From Clarireedia homoeocarpa (lineage: Eukaryota; Ascomycota; Leotiomycetes; Helotiales; Rutstroemiaceae): DNA of 64,000 bases. Positions 45,197 to 55,933 of this stretch are shown here, piece after piece (the stretch's first letter is position 1; each line of letters opens with the position of its first letter). The notes under the pieces are model-generated. The model ran no database searches. It worked only from the letters and a program-made list of their open reading frames with translations, and was not told the DNA's origin. The DNA lies in assembly GCA_001465935.1 (NCBI GenBank), contig LNKV01000013.1, positions 1-64,000 of the forward strand, given 5' to 3'. The translations under genes and the position numbers were made by a program.

Positions 45197-45976
45197 TTAG
45201 ATCCATACGGGTGCCATGGAGCCTTTAACTTTGACGTCGCTAAAGGCATACATGAACAGTCCTTGAATCTCGCTCATGTAGTCTTCGGCTCGGAATTTGA
45301 ACAGTCCCCTCGATAGCAGCTCTTGTTCCTCCTCATCGACTACAGCTAAGGTCTCTTGAGTGATGCCGTACTCCTCGGCTATCTCGGTGACTTGAGCAAG
45401 TTCATTCCCGAAAGGATGGGGCTCGGCATCGATTGTCGCTACAATGTTCCCAGAGAACATATTGATTGAAGATCGGGCGGTTGCTCTCGGACTCTTTGGG
45501 GATGACATCCGAGTTTCCGAGCGCTTGCGGGATAAGATTTCGTGACTCTTCTTGGTATGAGAAGGGGCTCGCTTTGGTATGCTGGGTGCATCATCGTTAC
45601 TGGATATACTCTGCATTGACGGTCGACCAAAGAATGAGGAAAGATGATTCGGCTCCGGCGTTGAAGGAGATGATGATTCGATGGACGAATTGTCAGGAGT
45701 AGTTAGCGGGGTGGTCATCCGCGAATTGTCTGACTCTTCCCCGGAATGGATAGAGATGCTCGAGAGCTTGCGTGCTCCATTTTTGGGATAGATATCTGGA
45801 GCATTGTAAGAGAGCATATTGGTGGTAGAGAGAAGCTCGACGGGTGATGAAATCTGGTTCCTTTTAATCGTTCCATGGGCGAGCTTTGGAGTTGCTGATC
45901 GTTGGGGCGGAGGTGCAGGAGCGGAGACATCAAGCTTCTTTGCCCTTCTGGTGGTGAAAGCACGAGCGAGAGACAT
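45197..45976 (-). CDS. Fungal Ser/Pro-rich protein, unknown
   Basis: Intronless, 259 residues from MSLARAFTTRRAKKLDVSAP; an in-frame Met 12 codons upstream (46012) is less likely the start. The N-terminal two thirds are disordered, rich in Ser/Pro/Thr with many SP/TP sites that could be kinase targets. The C-terminal 75 residues look folded and acidic: EPHPFGNELAQVTEIAEEYG, VVDEEEQELLSRGLFKFRAE, DYMSEIQGLFMYAFSD. No known domain is recognised. The basic N-terminus (TTRRAKK) could be a nuclear or membrane signal. It stands alone between two unusually long non-coding regions, a setting often seen for developmentally regulated genes, which is inference. Confidence 0.75.
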   Translation of the reverse strand: MSLARAFTTRRAKKLDVSAPAPPPQRSATPKLAHGTIKRNQISSPVELLSTTNMLSYNAPDIYPKNGARKLSSISIHSGEESDNSRMTTPLTTPDNSSIESSSPSTPEPNHLSSFFGRPSMQSISSNDDAPSIPKRAPSHTKKSHEILSRKRSETRMSSPKSPRATARSSINMFSGNIVATIDAEPHPFGNELAQVTEIAEEYGITQETLAVVDEEEQELLSRGLFKFRAEDYMSEIQGLFMYAFSDVKVKGSMAPVWI

Positions 45977-46571
45977 ATTTGCTGAATGGGATGTCTGGCC
46001 GAACAGGAACAATTACTTCTTCCAAAGGGATTGGTGGGGTCTTCGTGGATCCGATAAGATATACCGGACTGGATCTCCCGACGGATAATCAGTAGGTGCA
46101 GAAGCTCCGTTGCTTTCTATTGGCAGATGGTCATACGTGTGCTGCAGGTGAGCCTCTGGCGATTTTCTGGTTGGACAACCGGGCCTTTTTTTTTTTTTTT
46201 CAAAAACTCCTGCAAAGTCTGGGAACTATAGAGGTGGAGTATGTCGCGAATGACTTGCGCAATGCAGTAAAATTTGTAAGGCGAGTAAGATCGAAGCTGA
46301 GGTTCTTTATATGAAGGTCTCTCTCAACACAACTTTTGATACACCGAAATGGATAGTGGTGTGCTCTGGTGAATGATTCAATATTGGAAATGACTCTGTG
46401 ACGGCGAGACGAGACAGTGACTGTTGAGTAAGACACGTCACGGAGCGGGTTCAAGAATGAGTGAGGGTGAAAACGGTTGGAAATATTTTCGATATTTGGG
46501 CGTTCTTCGTCGAAGGAAGGGATTGAGGGTGGATAGGGTGTCGATAATGAATGTTCGAACAACCAGTATCC

Positions 46572-46610
46572 AAGCAAGCAAACAAGCAAACAAGCAAACA
46601 AGTAAACAAG
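46572..46610. repeat. 8-bp repeat (AAGCAAAC)n
   Basis: About four to five units of AAGCAAAC/AAGTAAAC in direct order. Confidence 0.8.
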
Positions 46611-46883
46611 AAGGAATGAATAGTGTTAAAGGTATCTATCGACCCTGCGATGATTGAACTCTGAAGGATATGGAGTTGGGGGAGAGATATTGAAAGAAGA
46701 AGAGTAAAGCGGAGAGGAAGCGCGCAAAAGTGGAAAGAGGAAAGTGGAAAGTGGAAAGTGTGGATAGAACTACGCAGGAGTAGCTAAAATATCTTTGCGT
46801 AGGACTGAGTAAGGTTTAGCTGGTCCTGTGGGTAGCGGGTAGCTGGCTGGGGCGAGAGGAGGGACGGGAGAAGGGCGAAGGGA

Positions 46884-46913
46884 GATGGGCGATGGGCGAT
46901 GGGCGATGGGAGA
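46884..46913. repeat. 7-bp repeat (ATGGGCG)n
   Basis: Four direct units ATGGGCG/ATGGGAG. Confidence 0.8.
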
Positions 46914-47962
46914 TGGGGTAGCAGGCGAGTGAATGAGTCGAATCAATTCAATGAATCAGGTGCACTAACTGCGCAAGGTCGACTAAAAGGAAAAACAAAG
47001 ACGAATAGCAGCGTGGCGGCCAGACGTCCTGTGGCTCCCTTTGGTGTGTGCAAGTGTGTGCGAGTGCGTGCGAGTGTGTGCCAGGTTCTCTTTATTCCTT
47101 TACCCGAATCCCAAAGGGTCACCTTTTAGGCTGCTGACCCATGCTCGCCGGTGTTTCTTTGGGTGAAAAGCATCTCAAGGATCTCCAACCAACATGCCGC
47201 TATTCCACTCTCAGGGGGAGAAGTGGGAAGGGGAAGGGAAGTGGACGTGGGAAAATAATAATGGGGGTGAGGAGAAGGAAGTTTTGCGCCCGAAGCTCGA
47301 GCCAAACCTCACACATCTACAAAGGAAACTTCAGATTCGTTTACGATTGTCTTTTCTCGGAATTCATGTGCTCTACGAAGAACTCATTCACGGATAGTAG
47401 ATCTGCCCCTGATAATCGAGTAAGGCCGAGGACAGTCTGTTAAGGTTCGATGGATCGACGGCTGTGAGGATAACTTTTTCTGCGCTCTGTCTAGAGCCCA
47501 TTAGATCCCATTAGATCCTTTTCTACCAAAGTAGACTACTTGCACAGCTAACAGCTGCCGCCGTTTCCCCTTCTCTCCCTCCCTCCGTAGCTGCGCGAAA
47601 AGAAGCAAATACTATCGCAACATATTTTTGCGGGAGTATCTCCCAATGGAGTTGGAGAGTTTCCGCAGCTAAATCATTCCCGGCCGTAAACTAAATCGCA
47701 CCTGCAGGCGGATGGCTCGACTGCTAATCCTGGACGTCTAGACGCCCAGGCTGCTTAAAGTGGCGTGTGGACCAACAAGAAAAGCCGGAGCAAGGGCATC
47801 GGAGGCTTATGATTTGTCCATCTGATGTTTCAACGTTTCAGGTACAGGAATGAATCCTCGTGGAGCTCATGAGCTTCTTAGACAAGCAGTGACAATGTGC
47901 TCGGACAATTCCAAGCCTACAGAACGTGGGCGAACGTGCGAAAATCTTGCCGGTATGTCCTG

Positions 47963-47992
47963 CACTGCTAGTCACTGCTAGTCACTGCTATT
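47963..47992. repeat. 10-bp repeat (CACTGCTAGT)
   Basis: Three direct units; the last reads CACTGCTATT. Confidence 0.8.
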
Positions 47993-49332
47993 CCATACTT
48001 GTTTGTACCTTGGAGTCGGAAGGATTGCACCATCCGTAAAAATGTGCACAATGCAAGGTGACAAGGTAGCATTTGCGCACTGAACACAATCCATCCGGCT
48101 GTTCGTCGTGACGCCGAGTGTCTTTCGCTCAATGGTAGGCGCACTGCAGATGCGTGTCATTACTCACAACAATGCACCGCCCAATGCATCTAGCTGGTGA
48201 CACCCCAACAAGATCACTTCTGGGAACGTGTGACATCGTCTCGACAGGAGGAAGTACAGCAGGATTGGGGGATTCAGAATGGTACATACCACGCCCACCA
48301 CGATAAAGAACTACCTACCTACCGCTTCCGCTCATGTCAGATTCCATCCCCTGAGGCACAGTAAGCCAAGCGCATCGATAGACTCGTCATTGTGTGACTT
48401 TTGGGTGGCCCTTCTAAGCGTGTAGCTTACAGCCAGCGTGTGGTTGTACCGGAGTTGCAATAGTGCACAGTGCAGTTATGAAGCCTGCTCATTGCTTGTA
48501 CTGTACTCAACGTCTTACCATACGTTCTTGCGTTCCCTCCCATTGAGGCTTCAATAATACGCCAACTGCATTAACGTTCACACATCAATTGCTGGAGCAA
48601 GACTATTCGAATCGGATCCAACGAACGACCTAGAATCTTTCCAACGTTGGGATTGTTCTAGAGCCTGGGGGATCATCAAGTGTCTAGTACTTTGTACAGT
48701 TCAGACAGGTATCAGTTCGGTGGAGGGTTTCGTGTCTACGATTGTGAATGCGACTTACAGGCTAGCTAAACTGTTGCTGCTCGTCTGCTGAGTGAGGCGT
48801 AGATATTTTGCATCGAATCAAAACAGTCACGGGCAGTGCAAGTTTCAATGTTGAACATACCTCTCTTTCCTGCTGGATCCGCTTTGCTTCACAATCAATT
48901 TTGCAGCTACAGTATTGCGACGACGCATAACTTTGATTGTCGTCGCCAATTTCACCTGCATGAATCTAGAGTGGCAAATTGGGGGGGCAGAATGCATTTA
49001 TTTGATTTGCCTTGCTTAAGAATATTACCGTTCCGAAATTAGCATCCCGAAACCCCGGGTCCAAATGTAGTCGAAACACGACCTCGTCATTTAGCGGTTC
49101 ATCTATATTCGATTTCGATTTGGGCCCCAACTTTCCAATATCTATCCGACGTCAAAGTTGCCATGCCGCTGTCAGATTATATTGAAACCCTCCGAAGGTT
49201 CGGATGCACCAACGTGTACTATCGCCATATAATGTGTTTGTTCTGCGCAAAACCCGTAGCCAAGATAGTCTCGGCACATATACAATCAGCAAGCCACCCC
49301 CTAATGGATTGAAAGTTTATCGAAAGCGCGTT

Positions 49333-51010
49333 TCAATCTTCTTCGTCCATTGACTCGGCTTCTATTCCATTTTCCTCGGCTTCTTCTTCGCCCTCATCAT
49401 CATCTTCGGACTCGCTATCATTTTGTACACCCACCAACCTTTCCTTGACCTCTCCCTCAACTGGTGCTACTCTATCCGCAAATGCGCGGCGTACACCAGG
49501 GTTTGTGCTGCAATCCCACACCTGTACAACACCTCTACTTCCAGCAACAGCAAGTCTGAAGCTGACTTCCTCATCTGGAGCAAAAGTGGTTGAGAATACC
49601 TTTCCAACATCTAGATCTCGAGAGACCACCATAGTAGGTCCAGTAGGCTGTATATTCCACAGCTTAACCTGCTTATCCCCAGAACCAGTCGCCAAGAATC
49701 CAGGGATCGTGGGGTTGATATCGAATGATGACACGGAGTCGTCATGTGCTTGTAACATCCAGACTGGTTTGCTGGAACTCGGATTGGCTGGAGCTTTCCG
49801 TATATCATGGAAATGGATGACACCACTTTCAGTTGAGACATAGAAATAATTTGGATCATGTGGATCCCAGCGCACATTCTCGACGTCACTCTCTACGCCC
49901 CATCGAGGTGCTTTCGCATCTGGTGCTCTCATATCTGCAGCTACTACTGTTCGATCGTAACTACCGCTCAAAAGAACAGTGGATTCCTTGGGGTGCCACG
50001 CTAGCGAGCATACTTTATCTGTGTGATGTGAGTATGACTTGGCACATGTGGTGGTATGAAGATCCCAAAGCTTGACGGTCTTGTCTGCTGATGAAGAGGC
50101 TAGAAGGTTTCGGTGATGCCTGTTAGCAGCTAGCGACAGAACTGCATCAACGTGGTAGCTATCGTTCGCCTTCTTTGACTTCTTCTTTTTCTTCTTTTTC
50201 TTGAGCTCCCCTTCACCATTCTTCTCTTGTCCGGCTTGGCCAAGAATGGCATTAGGATACATGCAATCGACAGTATCCAAATCCCATATCTCGATATCCG
50301 GATCGAATGTTCCAACTGCGACGAAGTTCGCTCTCGAGTCTTTCTCAACGTTTGATTTGCCCACAGGCAAATCGAGCCACTCAAGGCAAAGTGGTATCGC
50401 CGGTAACATGATGTCATGATGTACATAGAGGTTGTCTGCCTCATCTTCGTAGACGTAAACTTCTAGATGTGCGACCTCGTCTTCTATTTTTGCAGCTAGA
50501 AGCATATTATCCGTTGCTAATATTTGGAGTTCCTCTCGATCCTCATCCTCGTCTTCATTTTCTTGCAAAGTAATATATGGATCTTCCGCATTCGACTCGT
50601 GATATGCCAGTGATTTGGCATTGCCAAACATAGCCATTCCCTCTCCTTCTTTATCTTCCGCAACATCGTCGTCATAGTGATCCAGGTCGTATTCTTTTAG
50701 ATCATCGTCTTCCTCACTGCATCAAAATTAGTGAAGGTCATGAAAACATACCTGCACAAACTTACGCTTTCGACTTTACTCCTTTGGATATGTTCTCATC
50801 ATCCGATCCGTCATCTTCGACCATCGCATCTGGCTCTGCACCATTCTCTTCTGCTTTGCGCGCATCCTCCAATTCCTCGTTGGCATCGTCTAGTTGCAAC
50901 TTCGCAAGGTCGGCAATTCGTTGAAATTCTTCCTCGTCAAAGGTGTACTTTGTAGGGAAGGGAGCCGCAAACCCCCGTGGTACCCAAGCTGTTGCTGTAA
51001 TCATAGACAT
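49333..51010 (-). CDS. PWP1: Ribosome biogenesis WD40 protein PWP1
   Basis: Exons 51010-50766 and 50716-49333 give 542 residues. The start MSMITATAWVPRGFAAPFPT is the typical PWP1 N-terminus; an in-frame Met eight codons upstream is rejected. Acidic regions flank a beta-propeller with clear WD40 units: EIWDLDTVDCMYPNAILG, ADKTVKLWDLHTTTCAKSYS, SGSYDRTVVAADMRAPDAKA, TGSGDKQVKLWNIQPTGPTM and AVAGSRGVVQVWDCSTNPGV. A Lys run (KKKKKKKKSKK) in the propeller loop may be a nucleolar signal. The tail is Glu/Asp-rich. PWP1 acts in the nucleolus in large-subunit pre-rRNA processing. It is head to head with PRP16. Confidence 0.95.
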
Positions 51011-51229
51011 GGCGACAAGAAATCGTGCCGACACTTAGAAGAAATCTTGAAAAATTCAATTGAGCCTGCACACAAAAAATAAAATGCTGAACTTTTCGTT
51101 ATCTAATCGGTGGTGGCGGCCGCTAGTCCCGCTTCTAGCTTCATGCAATCGTGAATCTCGAACCCCTGGAAACATTTTCGAGAACGGTAAACAACAAACT
51201 ACATCATACTCGCGCGCAAAACGTTGAAA
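51011..51229. promoter_or_regulatory. Bidirectional promoter, PWP1 / PRP16
   Basis: About 213-219 bases separate the two start codons, depending on which PRP16 Met is used. This compact space must serve both genes, one in ribosome assembly and one in splicing. No specific box is recognised. Confidence 0.55.
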
Positions 51230-54200
51230 ATGGGTAGAGAAGATGGAGAAGCCAGTCCAAAGCGACGCAAATTGGATTTCAATCCTCTGAAATCCGATGA
51301 TCGATTTGCGGTGCCAACGCGACCTTCTACAGCTCGGAACAACAGCAATGGAGGCCAAACTCCAAGGTTCCAAAGCAGAACGAATAATGGCTCTGCCACG
51401 CCACGATATACTCCATCGTCGCGCTCGACCCCAAAGCAGAAGGAGTTTGACGGACCCGAGCCGTCTGTGAATGAGGAAGATTCTAATGCATTGGACCGGG
51501 ATTGGTATGCTGGGGATGAAATGGGACATACTTTTGGTGACGACTCACACAACCCGTTCGGATCATACGACAATTCTTGGGCCGATCAGCAGCGAGAAGC
51601 AGCATTAGTTGAAAAGAAGACTGGCAAACGTATGAGCGCTCGAGCTACTCAGAAACAAAAGGATGTTGACGCATGGGAAACAAACCGAATGCTTACGTCT
51701 GGCGTTGCCCAACGACGAGACTTTGGTGATGATTTTGAAGATGACGAAGAAGCGACCAGGGTACATCTACTTGTCCATGATCTCAAACCTCCATTTTTAG
51801 ATGGAAGAACCGTCTTCTCCAAACAAATCGAACCGGTGCCTGCAGTTCGGGACTACCAAAGTGACATGGCAGTCTTCAGTCGGAAGGGAAGTAAGGTGGT
51901 CAAGGAAAGACGGCAACAAAAAGAGAGACAGAAGCAGACTCAGGAAGCGACAAACATGGCTGGCACCACACTTGGAAACCTGATGGGGGTAAAAGAAGAC
52001 GAAGGGGACAGTGCGGCGCCAATGCTGGGAGAGGAGGAAAGCCAAGGAAACAGCAAGTTCGGACAACACATGAAGAAGAGTGAAGGGGCAAGCGATTTCA
52101 GTCAAAGTAAATCGCTCAAGGAGCAACGAGAGTTTCTCCCCGCTTTTGCCGTAAGAGAGGATCTTCTCAGGGTCATTCGAGACAATCAGGTGGTTATTGT
52201 CGTTGGTGAGACCGGATCTGGGAAAACTACTCAGCTCACACAGTTCCTTTACGAAGATGGTTATGGTAAAATAGGCCTGATAGGTTGCACTCAACCTCGA
52301 AGAGTAGCAGCTATGTCGGTAGCGAAACGTGTCAGTGAAGAAATGGAGTGTCGATTGGGCGATACCGTCGGTTATGCCATTCGTTTTGAAGACTGCACGA
52401 GCAAGGATACCGTAATAAAATATATGACGGACGGTATTCTTCTCAGAGAATCGCTGAATGAGCCTGATCTTGATCGGTATTCGTGCGTCATAATGGATGA
52501 AGCCCACGAAAGAGCACTTAATACAGATGTTCTCATGGGTCTCTTTAAAAAGGTACTTGCACGGCGGCGAGACCTCAAGCTCATAGTTACCTCTGCGACG
52601 ATGAACTCGAAGCGCTTTTCTGACTTTTATGGCGGCGCACCTGAGTTTTTCATTCCTGGACGAACCTTTCCGGTCGACATCATGTTTCACCGTTCGCCGG
52701 TCGAAGATTATGTCGACCAGGCTGTTCAACAAGTATTGGCTATCCACGTTTCCATGGGTCCAGGTGATATTTTAGTTTTCATGACTGGACAGGAGGATAT
52801 TGAATGTACTTGTGAACTTATTCAGGAACGTCTTAATGCCCTCAACGATCCGCCAAAACTTAGCATTCTACCGATTTACAGTCAAATGCCTGCGGACCTA
52901 CAGGCGAAGATCTTCGACAGAGCAGCTCCTGGAGTTAGAAAAGTCATCGTCGCGACAAACATTGCAGAGACTAGTTTGACCGTGGATGGTATTATGTACG
53001 TCGTGGACGCTGGCTATTCTAAACTGAAGGTATATAACCCACGTATGGGAATGGACACATTACAAATCACACCAATTTCACAAGCAAATGCCTCCCAGCG
53101 TGCTGGTCGTGCTGGACGTACTGGTCCAGGAAAAGCTTTCCACCTTTTTACCGAAGCTGCATTCAAGGATGAACTGTACATTCAGACAATCCCGGAAATC
53201 CAGAGAACAAACCTCAGCAACACCGTTCTTCTGTTAAAGTCTTTGGGAGTCAAAGATCTACTCGATTTCGACTTCATGGACCCTCCCCCTCAGGATACCA
53301 TAACAACTTCCTTGTTCGACCTTTGGGCTCTCGGAGCACTTGACAATATCGGCGAGTTGACAAGCATTGGCAAAAAGATGACAGCATTTCCGATGGATCC
53401 ATCACTTGCCAAACTTCTCATCACATCGGAAGAATACGGGTGCAGCGAGGAAATGCTAACTATTGTTTCAATGCTCTCTGTTCCGAGCGTTTTCTACCGA
53501 CCTAAGGAGCGACAAGACGAATCAGATGCCGCACGTGAAAAGTTCTTCGTTCCAGAATCAGATCATCTCACTTACCTACATGTCTACTCACAATGGAAAT
53601 TCAACGGCTACTCTGATGGCTGGTGTACGCGTCACTTCCTGCATCCTAAATCTCTTCGTCGCGCAAAGGAGATCAGGGAACAACTTCTTGAAGTCATGAA
53701 ATTGCAAAATATGAACATGGTCAGCTGTGGTACCGATTGGGACGTCATTCGCAAGTGTATCTGCTCAGGTTACTACCATCAGGCCGCTAAAGTGAAGGGA
53801 ATTGGCGAGTATCTCAATCTCCGCACAAGTGTAACCGTCCAACTCCATCCCACATCCGCACTCTACGGACTAGGATATCTTCCGGATTATGTTGTCTACC
53901 ATGAACTTATCCTCACATCGAAGGAATACATGTCGACGGTCACAGCAGTTGATCCTCACTGGTTGGCAGAACTCGGAGGTGTATTTTATAGTATAAAGGA
54001 GAAAGGGTATAGTGCCAGGGAGAAGAGGGTTACTGAGACAGAATTCAACCGGAAAATGGAGATAGAGGCGAAGATGGCAGAGGACAAATTGAAAGAGGAA
54101 CAGCGATTGGAGATGGAGAAGAATAGGTTGACGAAAAAGCCGGGGACAGGGACCACATCGGCTGTAAAGAAAGTATCGAGCCACGGAGCGGTTAGAAAAC

Positions 54201-54232
54201 CGGTGGCTAGGAGGCCGGGAAGAGGCTTCTAG
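51224..54232 (+). CDS. PRP16: DEAH-box splicing ATPase PRP16
   Basis: Intronless, 1002 residues from the first Met, or 1000 from the second (MGREDGEASPKRRKLD), which looks the more natural start. PRP16 (human DHX38) remodels the spliceosome after the first catalytic step. The N-terminal 290 residues are disordered with a helical RKGSKVVKERRQQKERQKQT region. The helicase core shows GETGSGKT (328-335), CTQPRRVAAMSVAKRV, DEAH (425-428), SAT (457-459), MTGQEDIECTC, VIVATNIAETSLTVDG and QRAGRAGRTGPGKAF. Winged-helix, ratchet and OB parts follow (TDWDVIRKCICSGYYHQAAK, HPTSALYGLGYLPDYVVYHE). The basic Arg/Gly C-terminus is typical. A full-length, intact gene. Confidence 0.96.
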   Translation: MKMGREDGEASPKRRKLDFNPLKSDDRFAVPTRPSTARNNSNGGQTPRFQSRTNNGSATPRYTPSSRSTPKQKEFDGPEPSVNEEDSNALDRDWYAGDEMGHTFGDDSHNPFGSYDNSWADQQREAALVEKKTGKRMSARATQKQKDVDAWETNRMLTSGVAQRRDFGDDFEDDEEATRVHLLVHDLKPPFLDGRTVFSKQIEPVPAVRDYQSDMAVFSRKGSKVVKERRQQKERQKQTQEATNMAGTTLGNLMGVKEDEGDSAAPMLGEEESQGNSKFGQHMKKSEGASDFSQSKSLKEQREFLPAFAVREDLLRVIRDNQVVIVVGETGSGKTTQLTQFLYEDGYGKIGLIGCTQPRRVAAMSVAKRVSEEMECRLGDTVGYAIRFEDCTSKDTVIKYMTDGILLRESLNEPDLDRYSCVIMDEAHERALNTDVLMGLFKKVLARRRDLKLIVTSATMNSKRFSDFYGGAPEFFIPGRTFPVDIMFHRSPVEDYVDQAVQQVLAIHVSMGPGDILVFMTGQEDIECTCELIQERLNALNDPPKLSILPIYSQMPADLQAKIFDRAAPGVRKVIVATNIAETSLTVDGIMYVVDAGYSKLKVYNPRMGMDTLQITPISQANASQRAGRAGRTGPGKAFHLFTEAAFKDELYIQTIPEIQRTNLSNTVLLLKSLGVKDLLDFDFMDPPPQDTITTSLFDLWALGALDNIGELTSIGKKMTAFPMDPSLAKLLITSEEYGCSEEMLTIVSMLSVPSVFYRPKERQDESDAAREKFFVPESDHLTYLHVYSQWKFNGYSDGWCTRHFLHPKSLRRAKEIREQLLEVMKLQNMNMVSCGTDWDVIRKCICSGYYHQAAKVKGIGEYLNLRTSVTVQLHPTSALYGLGYLPDYVVYHELILTSKEYMSTVTAVDPHWLAELGGVFYSIKEKGYSAREKRVTETEFNRKMEIEAKMAEDKLKEEQRLEMEKNRLTKKPGTGTTSAVKKVSSHGAVRKPVARRPGRGF

Positions 54233-54351
54233 AGTGCATTAATCTGGACAATTTACGGGCATAAATCGTCGACATATATCAGACTCGAGGGAAATCTATA
54301 TTGAACTTATGCATACGAGTATATACGAGTATATAATGAAGCTCCCACCCG

Positions 54352-55933
54352 TCACAAAGTAATAAGTATAGCCTCCCCGGCCCCAACAAGCACCGTATTG
54401 CTGTCTTCAGCCTTCTCCAACGACTCAATCCCCGTCAGGAACCCATCCGAGTCCACCGATCTACCCACCCACGTAATATTCCCCGCTATCCCCACCCCAG
54501 GAGATGTCTGTCGCCTTACTGTCGCATTCCCACCGAGTCCCACCTCGCCAATCGGCAATCGAACAGCCGTATACGGCCGCTCTTCCACACTCTGCGTCGA
54601 ATTCCACATCTCCAAATTCACAATCGCGATCCCACTTAACTTACTCCCAATTCCGCTCCCAGTTCCATTGCCACCCACACCAGCACCATAAATCCCATAC
54701 GCCGTAAACGCCGTCTCATTCACCAGCACAGCCACCTGCTTCCCACCCCCAGCCAACGCCGTCGCCACAAACAAGTTCCCGTAGTACAGCGGACGCGCCT
54801 CGGCAATCGAAGCATTGGTCGTGATGGGCTGCCACGCAGAGTACCGGTAGTTGGTGCCTTGGTGGAAGTACAAGCGCGAGCTGTGTAGTGTGGAGACGTA
54901 GAAGACGTAGTCGATGGACCAGAGGGCGGCGGCGAAGACGTTGGAGATTTGGGGGGCGCCTTGGCACTGTGCGGGGTGTTGGGTCAGATGGGATGGGATG
55001 GGGGAAATAGGGATCAGCATACAGAAATCAAGTTCGTTTCTCCAAGTACAGTACATACGGCACGCCATGCGCGACGCTGTAATTTGATAAGTAATCATGA
55101 TACCACATCAACGAAGTCATATGCGTATGATCCAAAAGATTCTTCTGCCGGCGATGCCCCCGCACACGCAGATCCCATGTACTGTACTTTTCCGCCAAGC
55201 ACCCAAGTCAGTCAAATCCCCCATCGGCAATACACAAACAGACCAGAAAAAGTTAAATGCGACATACATCATGCACCGCAATCGTCTTCACCACACCTGT
55301 CCGCGTAATCCCATCATACAAGACGGACTCGGCGTTCCACAGCGTATGTATGGTTGGGGTTATTGACCGAACGTGGCGCTTCGAAGGCGCCGGCTTGGGT
55401 AGAGAGGTTGCTGTATGGAATGGGAATGGTTGTGAGGGGAGCTCAGTGCGGAGCTGTCGATTGCGGTGGCGTATTGGAGGAATTGCGTTACGTAGTCTTG
55501 TACGGTCCAGTTGGCGGGTCGGCGACTTCCGCCGGGCCAGCCTGTTTGATTATGGGGTGTGAGGTTGAGGCTCTGATGGGGTGGGCGTGGGATATGGCGA
55601 AGAGGTTTTGGAGGAGGCGGTGGGAGAGGGTGTTGGGGTGGCTGGTGGGGGGGGGAGGGGGAGAGGTTAGTGGATGGAAGGATGTTATAGGGGGGTTTAT
55701 TTGGGTTGGGGATTAGAAGTGGTGAAAAGGACTGACGAGAGGTTTCCGGCGAAAGCTATCATGGAGGATAGTTCGATGGAGTAGGACTGAAACGCTGCAT
55801 CGATGATTCGACGTCCTGATTGTGCACTGGAGGGCATGAGGAGAGTTCGGTTCTGTTCTATGACAGGGACAGACGCACGCGCTGCTGCCCATGCTGATGG
55901 GAGCATGAGCGTGGACCAGAGAAGCGTATTCAT
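54352..55933 (-). pseudogene. GH79 glycosidase, broken
   Basis: Pieces of a secreted GH79 family enzyme (beta-glucuronidase type) in the right order but not one frame. Exon 1 (55933-55737) has a signal peptide MNTLLWSTLMLPSAWAA and SYSIELSSMIAFAGNLS. Exon 2 from 55641 has HPNTLSHRLLQNLFAISHAH, after which the frame is lost near 55560-55600 and the sequence jumps to WTVQDYVTQFLQYATAI; the segment with the NEP acid/base motif is absent. Further frame changes lie near 55340, 55143 and 55045. A GTATGT intron at 55267-55183 is still recognisable. The last exon (54966-54352, 205 codons) is intact: GTNYRYSAWQPI, RPLYYGNLFVATALAGGG and the C-terminal beta domain. It is probably a recent pseudogene; assembly error is the alternative. 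Confidence 0.8.

Larger units (their letters stand above)
45977..49332. other. Intergenic, about 3.4 kb, no supported gene
   Basis: Upstream of the orphan gene and downstream of PWP1. It holds a T-run (46184-46200) and several tandem repeats listed separately. Open frames are short and mutually contradictory. No gene is supported. Confidence 0.5.
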
